DNA of 12,881 bases from JBAROU01 sp049642385 (GTDB taxonomy: Bacteria; Chloroflexota; Dehalococcoidia; DSTF01; RBG-16-68-14): the NCBI GenBank assembly GCA_049642385.1, contig JBAROU010000030.1, positions 1 to 12,881 on the forward strand. The letters are read 5' to 3'. The position numbers and the translations under genes were made by a program. The notes beneath the pieces were generated by a model, which ran no database searches, was not told the DNA's origin, and worked only from the letters and a program-made list of their open reading frames with translations. Positions 8,174 to 12,881 of this stretch are shown in pieces; position 1 is the first letter of the stretch; each line of letters starts with the position of its first letter.

Positions 8174-9202
8174 TCAGCCGAGCGCCGGCTGGACGAGGAT
8201 CTTGGCGTGCGCATCCGGGTTGCGCAGCTCTTCGAACGCGCCGGGTACACCAGTGATGCCGATCTCGCCGGTGATCAGCGGCTCCACGTCGAGCTCGCCC
8301 GACGCGATCAACTGCAACGTGCGGTCGAATTCGTCCGGCCGCGAGCCGAGCGAGAATTGGATCGTCAGCTCTTTGTTGATGCCCAGCATCGGCCAGATCG
8401 TGTCGGCCTCCATGCACGCGCCGACGACCATGATGCGCGCGGCGGCCGGCGCGTCGCGCATCGCCTGCGCGATCATGCCCGGCACGCCCACGGCCTCGAA
8501 GATAACGAGCGGCTTCGCGCCGTCGACGCGCTGCCACGCTTCGATCGCAGGCTGCTCCCGTGGGTCGACCACCTCGAGCGCGCCCATGCGCGTCGCAAGC
8601 GCGCGGCGCGTTGGCGAGAAGTCGGCGGCGATGATCGGCTCGATGCCATCGGCGCGCAACGCAGCGATGCAGGCGAGGCCGATCGGCCCGCAGCCGAGCA
8701 CGATCGCCGCGTCGCCGGGCGCGACGCCAGACTTCACAACGGCGTGAAAGCCGACAGACATCGGTTCGGTGAGAGCAACGTGGCGCGGGTCGACGCCGTC
8801 CGGCGCCTTGCGACAGAGCGCCGACATTAGCACCATGCGCTCGCCGTAGCCGCCCGGGTAGTCGACGGAGTAACCGACAGCGCGTGGGCCATCTCCCGTC
8901 ACAACGATGGGCAGCGAGGTGACGACGTCGCCGGGCTGCACTTCGCTCACGCCCGCGCCCAGCTCCAGCACACGCGCTGAGAACTCGTGACCCATGACAA
9001 GATCGCGGTCGACTTCGAACGGGAACGGCGCACCGATCGATGCCGCATTTTGGAGCAGCGCGTCCAGGTGCTGCACCATATGGAGGTCGGAGCCGCAGAT
9101 GCCGCAGGCGAGCGTTTCGACCAGGACCTGACCGGGGCCAGGCGCAGGCGCTGGCACGTTGTCGACGACCAGTTGCTTGTTACGGAGGACAGCCGCGCGC
9201 AT
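8174..9202 (-). CDS. Zinc-type alcohol dehydrogenase (medium-chain dehydrogenase/reductase)
   Basis: A 342-residue medium-chain dehydrogenase. Predicted catalytic zinc ligands are Cys36 (CGICGSDLH), His72 with Glu73 (GHEF) and Glu146 (LTEPMS). The Rossmann motif GCGPIG is at 170-175, and Asp194 after the second strand points to NAD (inference). The four-cysteine structural-zinc loop of classical ADHs is absent; the region after residue 95 has no Cys cluster. The segment between Cys36 and His72 is about 15 residues longer than in typical ADHs, which should reshape the substrate pocket. It starts four bases after the TAA of the upstream monooxygenase gene, so translation is probably coupled. 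Likely role: oxidation of an alcohol produced by that monooxygenase. Confidence 0.92.
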   Translation of the reverse strand: MRAAVLRNKQLVVDNVPAPAPGPGQVLVETLACGICGSDLHMVQHLDALLQNAASIGAPFPFEVDRDLVMGHEFSARVLELGAGVSEVQPGDVVTSLPIVVTGDGPRAVGYSVDYPGGYGERMVLMSALCRKAPDGVDPRHVALTEPMSVGFHAVVKSGVAPGDAAIVLGCGPIGLACIAALRADGIEPIIAADFSPTRRALATRMGALEVVDPREQPAIEAWQRVDGAKPLVIFEAVGVPGMIAQAMRDAPAAARIMVVGACMEADTIWPMLGINKELTIQFSLGSRPDEFDRTLQLIASGELDVEPLITGEIGITGVPGAFEELRNPDAHAKILVQPALG

Positions 9203-9206
9203 GGCG

Positions 9207-10382
9207 TTAACCAGGCGTGGCGGGAGGGACGAACTCGCCGCCTTGCTCCTTGATCGCCTTCATGATCGCTGCTTGCGTTCCCGCCATCAGCTCTTCCTTG
9301 TTGCGCATCGACCAGTCGTTGGAGCGCTTCACCCACGAGATGGTGTCCTGGAACTCGGGCATGACGTGGCGGGCCATCAGCTCGTAGCTGTGGTACATCT
9401 TTTCGCGCGTCGTCCATTCGTTCGCGAGGCCAAGCAGGCAGCCGAAGCCGCCAGAGATCTCCTGGAGCTTGTAAATGCTCTCGATGGCCTCATCTGGCGT
9501 GCCGACAATCGCGCCGCCGAAGGCGTTCATTGCCTCGGCGAGCTGGCGACCCGACTCTACCGGCGTCCGGCCGGGCGCGCCGAGCGAGTGGATCAAGTAG
9601 TCGTTGTACCAGTGCATGATGCCGTCGTCGATGTCCTGGATCGCCTGCTCGCGCGACTCCGAGAGGTGGAATGGTACGACGAGACGCCAGGCCTCTCGGT
9701 CCGGCGCGGGCTTGTCGTGCTCCTGCGCGGCCTTTTCCGCTAAGCCCCAGTGCGTCTTCACCGACGCGATCCCGGCCTCGGTGTACGATGCGATGGAGAG
9801 CACGCCAACGCCATGCTTCCCCGCGGCCGTCACGCCCGCGGGACTCACCGTCGTCGCTACGGCGATGGGCATCGTGGGGCGCTGGTAGGGCTTGAGCTGG
9901 AGCTGCGCTTCGTGCAGCTGGAACCAGTCGGTTTCGTAGTTGATCGGCTCGTCTTCGGTGAGCAGCCGGATGATGATGCCGAGCGACTCGTCCATCATCT
10001 CCCGCTGGCGCGTGGGCTCGAGGCCGAGGAAACGCGCGTCGCCCGGCAGCGCGCCCGGCCCGACGCCGAGCATCGCGCGTCCGCGCGTCAGGTGGTCGAG
10101 CAGGACGATCCGGTCGGCGACGTGGAACGGGTTGTGGTAGGGCAGGCTGACCACGCCGGTGCCGAGCTTGATGCGCGTCGTGCGCTCACCCACCGCGGCG
10201 AGGAAGAGCTCCGGGCTCGCGATGACCTCCCAGCCGCCGGAGTGGTGCTCGCCCACCCAGGCCTCGTCGTAGCCGAGCTCGTCGAGGCGGGAGATCAGGT
10301 CGATGTCGCGCCGGAGTGAGAGCGTGGGGTTCTCGCCGGCGCGGTGGAACGGGGCGAGGAAGATGCCAAAGCGAAGATTCAT
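9207..10382 (-). CDS. Luciferase-like flavin monooxygenase (limonene monooxygenase-like)
   Basis: A 391-residue bacterial luciferase-family protein. The N-terminus RFGIFLAPFHRAGENP (4-19), the VGEHHSGGWE motif (43-52), LPYHNPF (80-86) and GRAMLGVGPGALPGDA (101-116) resemble limonene 1,2-monooxygenase-type and LuxA-type enzymes. These use reduced flavin from a partner reductase plus O2 to insert oxygen. The start is supported by GAGGTGA six bases upstream. It is the first gene of the operon that continues into the alcohol dehydrogenase and amidohydrolase. No flavin reductase is encoded in the window, so reduced flavin must come from elsewhere. The limonene link rests on remembered family resemblance, not a search; other alicyclic or terpenoid substrates are equally possible. 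Confidence 0.88.
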   Translation of the reverse strand: MNLRFGIFLAPFHRAGENPTLSLRRDIDLISRLDELGYDEAWVGEHHSGGWEVIASPELFLAAVGERTTRIKLGTGVVSLPYHNPFHVADRIVLLDHLTRGRAMLGVGPGALPGDARFLGLEPTRQREMMDESLGIIIRLLTEDEPINYETDWFQLHEAQLQLKPYQRPTMPIAVATTVSPAGVTAAGKHGVGVLSIASYTEAGIASVKTHWGLAEKAAQEHDKPAPDREAWRLVVPFHLSESREQAIQDIDDGIMHWYNDYLIHSLGAPGRTPVESGRQLAEAMNAFGGAIVGTPDEAIESIYKLQEISGGFGCLLGLANEWTTREKMYHSYELMARHVMPEFQDTISWVKRSNDWSMRNKEELMAGTQAAIMKAIKEQGGEFVPPATPG

Positions 10383-10417
10383 GCAGTCACCTCATAGCTT
10401 GCGACGGGGCGCCGCTC

Positions 10418-10447
10418 ATTCTACGAGACGCGGTGGCGCTGAGTCGA
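10418..10447 (-). promoter_or_regulatory. Candidate promoter of the monooxygenase operon
   Basis: On the - strand TCGACT (10447-10442) and TAGAAT (10423-10418) are separated by 18 bases. The -10 differs from consensus at one position and the -35 at two. Transcription would begin about 30 bases before the monooxygenase ATG, leaving room for the GAGGTGA ribosome site. Confidence 0.4.
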
Positions 10448-10480
10448 GCGAGCGGCGGGAGTGCGAGCATGTTTGATCTT

Positions 10481-10494
10481 CAGGTTGAAACCTG
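10481..10494. repeat. Perfect palindrome CAGGTT-GA-AACCTG
   Basis: Six-base arms around a two-base centre, in the 145-base gap between the monooxygenase start and the end of the small unknown gene. A second possible stem, CCTGC with GCAGG, partly overlaps it (10491-10507). It lies 34-47 bases past the - strand gene's stop and about 34 bases upstream of the candidate -35. It could therefore be an operator for the catabolic operon, an RNA 3'-end structure for the upstream gene, or part of a dispersed repeat. The sequence does not decide. Confidence 0.5.
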
Positions 10495-10527
10495 CAGCTG
10501 GGGGCAGGCTTGCGTTGGTGGGCAGCA

Positions 10528-11067
10528 TTAGCCCGATGGGGGTGAGGAGATGTCGAGGCGGGCGAGGTGGGGGCGTTCGCCGCGGCGGCGGGACTGGAGG
10601 GCCTCGAGTTCGTGGAGGGTCTGGAGAAACAACCGGTGCACGGTGGTTTCATACCGCATGATCTTGTCGAGGTGGGTGCCGTAGGGGATGACGCGCTTCT
10701 GCTGGTGGGCGGCGACCCGCCGGGGGTCGGGATCAGGGAGGTCAGTGGCGCCGGCCATGTAGGAGTCGGCGATGAGGAGGTCGTCCGATGTGCCCTGGAC
10801 CTGGTGGTTGATGACGGCGGTTTCGTAGCGGGTGGCGCGACGGAGCCGCCAGAGGAGGAGGGCGATGCGTTCGGCGAGTTCCTGTTCGAGGGCGCCTTCC
10901 GGGGCGAGGCTCTCCACGATGCCATCGCGATGGCGCTCCCAAGCGTCGATGGTCTCGAGGCCTTCGATGATGAACGGGTTTGGGGACATGATGCCGTGCT
11001 TCACGGCGTTGCGGCTGACGACGGTCTTGCCGACAGCGGTGTTCGGGCCGCCATTGTTGCCTCGCAT
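10528..11067 (-). CDS. Hypothetical protein with N-terminal RNAVKHG motif
   Basis: A 179-residue protein with no function I can name. It has a glycine- and asparagine-rich N-terminus with KTVVSRNAVKHGIMSPNPF (14-32), then a mostly helical, charged middle containing LAPEGALEQELAERIALLLW (54-73) followed by RLRR. Its C-terminus is basic and ends in a proline/serine tail. I recall uncharacterised proteins with this 'NALKHG... ERxALLxWRLRR' pattern scattered in many bacterial genomes, often in accessory regions. No signal peptide or membrane segment is visible. The ATG has GTGAGGGAG just upstream. It has its own strong promoter, a hairpin in its leader and a palindrome past its stop. The + strand is open across this gene too, but reads as low-complexity antisense. 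Confidence 0.75.
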   Translation of the reverse strand: MRGNNGGPNTAVGKTVVSRNAVKHGIMSPNPFIIEGLETIDAWERHRDGIVESLAPEGALEQELAERIALLLWRLRRATRYETAVINHQVQGTSDDLLIADSYMAGATDLPDPDPRRVAAHQQKRVIPYGTHLDKIMRYETTVHRLFLQTLHELEALQSRRRGERPHLARLDISSPPSG

Positions 11068-11089
11068 GGCTACACTCCCTCACCCCTGA

Positions 11090-11116
11090 CCCCTCTCCCT
11101 TTAGGAGGGAGAGGGG
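11090..11116. repeat. Perfect 11-bp hairpin in the leader of the unknown gene
   Basis: CCCCTCTCCCT (11090-11100) pairs with AGGGAGAGGGG (11106-11116) around a five-base loop. It looks like a dispersed CCCTCACCCC-type intergenic repeat, a kind I remember from many genomes. On the - strand transcript it sits just before the GAGGGAG ribosome site (11081-11075). One arm contains CUCCCUC (11111-11105), which is also exactly complementary to that site, so two competing pairings are possible. Confidence 0.7.
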
Positions 11117-11213
11117 AACTCATACCGTGGACGGGACTCCTTGGGGAAGTTTGTTTTGCAGAAACGCCTTTTTATTGTCTACGCGCATTGGCAGATGACC
11201 TGTTCTTATGTCC

Positions 11214-11242
11214 ACTATACAACGGGTGGAGGAAGTTGGCAA
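11214..11242 (-). promoter_or_regulatory. Strong sigma70-type promoter of the unknown gene
   Basis: On the - strand TTGCCA (11242-11237) and TATAGT (11219-11214) are 17 bases apart, each one mismatch from consensus. The surrounding stretch 11140-11225 is clearly more AT-rich than the rest of the window. Transcription should start near 11206 and give a leader of about 140 nucleotides containing the 11-bp hairpin. Confidence 0.65.
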
Positions 11243-11254
11243 GAGGAACCCTCC

Positions 11255-11283
11255 TTGACAACAGAACGGGCGTTCTGTACCCT
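11255..11283 (+). promoter_or_regulatory. SOS promoter of the imuB-dnaE2 cassette
   Basis: A perfect -35 TTGACA (11255-11260), 17-base spacer, and TACCCT (11278-11283) as a weak -10 with three of six consensus bases. A weak -10 with a strong -35 is common in tightly repressed promoters. The predicted transcript starts near 11290, about 30 bases before the GTG start of imuB and upstream of its ribosome site. The LexA palindrome fills the spacer. Confidence 0.7.
11262..11277. promoter_or_regulatory. LexA operator (SOS box)
   Basis: CAGAAC-GGGC-GTTCTG is a perfect inverted repeat with six-base arms and contains the GAAC-N4-GTTC core of the Gram-positive-type SOS box. It lies between the -35 and -10 of the imuB promoter, so LexA binding would exclude RNA polymerase. 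Its position before a DNA-damage mutagenesis cassette makes a chance match unlikely. Confidence 0.85.
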
Positions 11284-11307
11284 GAGCGCACCCTTCCCCG
11301 CCTCTTG

Positions 11308-11312
11308 AGAGG
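11308..11312 (+). promoter_or_regulatory. Ribosome binding site fixing the imuB GTG start
   Basis: AGAGG lies seven bases before GTG at 11320. It supports that start over upstream in-frame codons, which fall at or before the predicted transcription start. Confidence 0.65.
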
Positions 11313-11319
11313 TCTGCTG

Positions 11320-12489
11320 GTGCGTGTTGCCTGTGTCCGCGTCCCTTCTTTCACCGTCGCCGTCGAGCGACAGGCTGACCCGCGACTGACGCGCCAGCCT
11401 GTCATTATCTACGACGGCACTCGCGTGCTCGACGCCTCGCCCGACCTGAAACTTCAGCGCGACTTGCCTCTGCGCCAAGCAAAGGCCACGTATCCCAAAG
11501 CCGCTTTCCTAGAAGCTGATCACGTCCGGTACCGGGCATCGTTCGATGCCATGCTGGACGCCCTTCAGTCTGTGGCTCCTTTGGTGGAGGCCGATGGACT
11601 GGGTGTCACCTACGCCGATGTTCGGGGCTTACACGGTCACTACGCCGACGAGTTCGCCTTAGCCGGGGCGCTGGTAAGCGCCGTGCGAAATGCCACCGGC
11701 TTGCTTCCCGCCGCGGGCATCGCCGACGGAAAGTTCGTCGCGTGGATCGCCGCATCGGAAGCTCCGCCGGGCGACGCGGGGATCGTCCCGCCAGGGTGTG
11801 AGCGAGAGTTTCTTCGAGACAAGGACGCCTTGCTTCTTCCGTGCAATGCGGAGCTTATGCACCGGCTCGACCTGCTTGCCCTGCGGACGCTGGGCGACAT
11901 CGCTGCGCTGCCCAGGCCCGCAGTCGAGGCGCAGTTCCGCAAGATCGGTAAACGCCTGTGGGAGCTGGCGAACGGTATCGACCGGGAGCCGCTCCGCTCA
12001 CGAACGCAGCGCCAGGTGCTCACGAAGCGGCTCGACTTCAACGCGCCGGTCGCGGAGAACGAGTCGTTGGTGGCGGCGAGCAAGCAGCTTTTGTCGGATC
12101 TCACACGAAAGCTGCGTGGGCGCACTGCGCGGCGCATCCACGTGCGGCTCCTCACTGATGAGCGCATCGTCTGGGAGAAGATCAAGCCGTTTCGTGACCC
12201 GACAGGCGACGCCAGCCGGATGCTCCTTGTTACGAAGACGATGTTGTCGCTGCTCGAACTGCCGCAGGCGGTCGATGCCATCGTGATTACGCTGACCGGC
12301 ATCGGTCACGAGGTCGCGAAGCAGACGAAGCTCTTCACCGACGCCAGCCGAAACTTCGAACAGCTCGCGGAGGACATCAGGCAGCTGCACGCTCGCTACG
12401 GCCGGCCGGTGGTCTATCACGTCATGGAGGTAAACCCACGCTCTCGTCATCCCGAAGAGAGGACGGCGCTCGTACCCTTCGAGCCGTAA
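11320..12489 (+). CDS. imuB: ImuB-like Y-family polymerase homologue, catalytically inactive
   Basis: A 389-residue Y-family protein starting at GTG, giving VRVACVRVPSFTVAVERQ, the usual ImuB-type N-terminus. The palm-like region includes AGIADGKFVAWIA, the counterpart of the DinB 'GI..NK.LAK.AS' motif. A helix-hairpin-helix thumb (LDLLALRTLGDIAALPR to WELANGID) and a little-finger-like C-terminus follow. The polymerase acids are missing: the DinB first-motif aspartates align with Arg7 and Pro9, and the SIDEA motif is replaced by EADGLG (90-95). As in known ImuB proteins, it should act as an adaptor linking the DnaE2 polymerase to the beta clamp during translesion synthesis. No imuA gene is adjacent. 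It is preceded by a LexA-controlled promoter, and a small protein and dnaE2 follow. A long open frame upstream is antisense noise. Confidence 0.85.
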   Translation: MRVACVRVPSFTVAVERQADPRLTRQPVIIYDGTRVLDASPDLKLQRDLPLRQAKATYPKAAFLEADHVRYRASFDAMLDALQSVAPLVEADGLGVTYADVRGLHGHYADEFALAGALVSAVRNATGLLPAAGIADGKFVAWIAASEAPPGDAGIVPPGCEREFLRDKDALLLPCNAELMHRLDLLALRTLGDIAALPRPAVEAQFRKIGKRLWELANGIDREPLRSRTQRQVLTKRLDFNAPVAENESLVAASKQLLSDLTRKLRGRTARRIHVRLLTDERIVWEKIKPFRDPTGDASRMLLVTKTMLSLLELPQAVDAIVITLTGIGHEVAKQTKLFTDASRNFEQLAEDIRQLHARYGRPVVYHVMEVNPRSRHPEERTALVPFEP

Positions 12490-12509
12490 ACACTCCACGC
12501 GCGATCGAG

Positions 12510-12728
12510 GTGCGGGCCAACGACAACGGCGCTCCCGTGGCGGTCCGCAAGAGCGGTCGTTGGCTCGCGGTCGCATGTGTCGTAAACCGCCACCAGACCG
12601 AGGACCGCTGGTGGACGGAGCAGCCTGTCTCGCGCGACTACTACGACGTGCTGTTAGAAGGCGAACACCTGGTATCGGTCTTCCACGATCTCATCGGCGA
12701 CAGGTGGTGGGAGCAACGGTATGGCTGA
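12510..12728 (+). CDS. Small DUF6504-like protein between imuB and dnaE2
   Basis: A 72-residue protein starting at GTG. It resembles the small tryptophan-rich DUF6504-type proteins encoded between imuB and dnaE2 in several phyla. Recognisable pieces are APVAVRKSGRWLAV (8-21), TEDRWWTEQPVSRDYYDVL (30-48) and the terminal VFHDLIGDRWWEQRYG. It is probably a beta-rich accessory of the mutasome; no function is established that I can cite. The GTG is the only common start codon in frame after the imuB stop, and it lacks a well-spaced ribosome site. Twenty bases separate it from imuB, so reinitiation is likely. Its last eight bases overlap the start of dnaE2 in another frame. Confidence 0.75.
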   Translation: MRANDNGAPVAVRKSGRWLAVACVVNRHQTEDRWWTEQPVSRDYYDVLLEGEHLVSVFHDLIGDRWWEQRYG

Positions 12729-12881
12729 GTACGTAGAGCTGCACTGCCACTCCGCCTTCTCCTTCCTCGAAGGCGCGGCGACGCCACTGGAACTGATCCT
12801 CACCGCCCGCAAGCTCGGCTATCGAGCGCTGGCGCTGACCGACCACGACAACCTGGCCGGGGCGATGGAGTTCGCTCAGAC
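12721..12881 (+). CDS. dnaE2: Error-prone DNA polymerase III alpha subunit, N-terminus (partial)
   Basis: An open frame running off the right edge, with 53 full codons visible. The start MAEYVELHCHSAFSFLEGA contains the His-x-His metal motif of the PHP domain (His8, His10), followed by ALTDHDNLAGAMEF (about 38-51), both typical of C-family polymerases. The ATG is preceded by GGGAG at seven bases and overlaps the end of the small upstream gene in ATGGCTGA, implying translational coupling. Its place behind imuB and under a LexA-type promoter points to DnaE2, the SOS-induced mutagenic polymerase, rather than replicative DnaE. The rest of the gene, about 1,000 residues by family norm, lies outside the window. 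Confidence 0.88.
   Translation, partial: MAEYVELHCHSAFSFLEGAATPLELILTARKLGYRALALTDHDNLAGAMEFAQ

Noticed and set aside
8164..8250. Longer N-terminus for the amidohydrolase (29 extra residues).
   Set aside because: It overlaps the dehydrogenase gene, is Arg/Ser-rich, and the internal ATG has a well-placed GAGGG site.
11188..11221. A possible + strand promoter, TTGGCA with TATACA.
   Set aside because: The spacing is about 22 bases, too long, and the TTGACA/LexA promoter downstream explains imuB expression better.
10567..11319. A 5' extension of the imuB frame, open on the + strand for 250 codons with an ATG at 10567.
   Set aside because: It is antisense to the 179-residue gene, is low-complexity Gly/Val/Glu sequence, and runs across the promoter and LexA box. 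The ribosome site and family N-terminus place the start at 11320.

Overview
The window is high-GC, densely packed bacterial DNA, most likely from the Chloroflexota (a Dehalococcoidia/SAR202-like or Thermomicrobia-like lineage). I infer this from three things: the mix of CaiB/BaiF CoA-transferases, luciferase-like flavin monooxygenases and amidohydrolases; the imuB - small protein - dnaE2 mutagenesis cassette; and a LexA box of the GAAC-N4-GTTC type. An actinobacterial or related high-GC origin cannot be excluded from sequence alone. No tRNA, rRNA, CRISPR array or transposase is visible.

Region 1 (28-3414, + strand) is a tight catabolic operon. Two class III CoA-transferase subunits overlap by one base. 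The first has Tyr where the family's catalytic Asp belongs; the second keeps the Asp. A short-chain dehydrogenase follows, separated from them by a twin-hairpin repeat. Region 2 (3411-4316, - strand) is a single F420/flavin-type luciferase-like oxidoreductase that converges on the dehydrogenase, the two stop codons sharing one CTAG. Region 3 (4370-6721, + strand) is a 783-residue fused double CoA-transferase. Its first half lacks the catalytic Asp (Trp) and its second half has it, so it repeats the inactive-then-active order of the split pair.

Region 4 (10382 down to 6718, - strand) is a three-gene operon: limonene-monooxygenase-like flavin monooxygenase, zinc-type alcohol dehydrogenase, amidohydrolase. 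It converges on the fused CoA-transferase, again through a shared CTAG. Together, regions 1-4 look like a degradation island for an unidentified, probably alicyclic or terpenoid-like carbon source: oxygenation, alcohol oxidation, hydrolysis or decarboxylation, CoA activation by transfer, then oxidation of a hydroxyl group. The substrate is not readable from the sequence.

Region 5 (10528-11067, - strand) is a small unrecognised protein flanked by hairpins, with a strong sigma70-type promoter. Region 6 (11255-12881, + strand) is an SOS mutagenesis cassette: an ImuB-like inactive Y-family polymerase, a small DUF6504-like protein, and the start of dnaE2, which runs off the window. Its promoter has a perfect TTGACA -35 and a 16-base LexA palindrome lying wholly inside the 17-base spacer. 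It fires back-to-back with the promoter of the small protein, only 12 bases apart.
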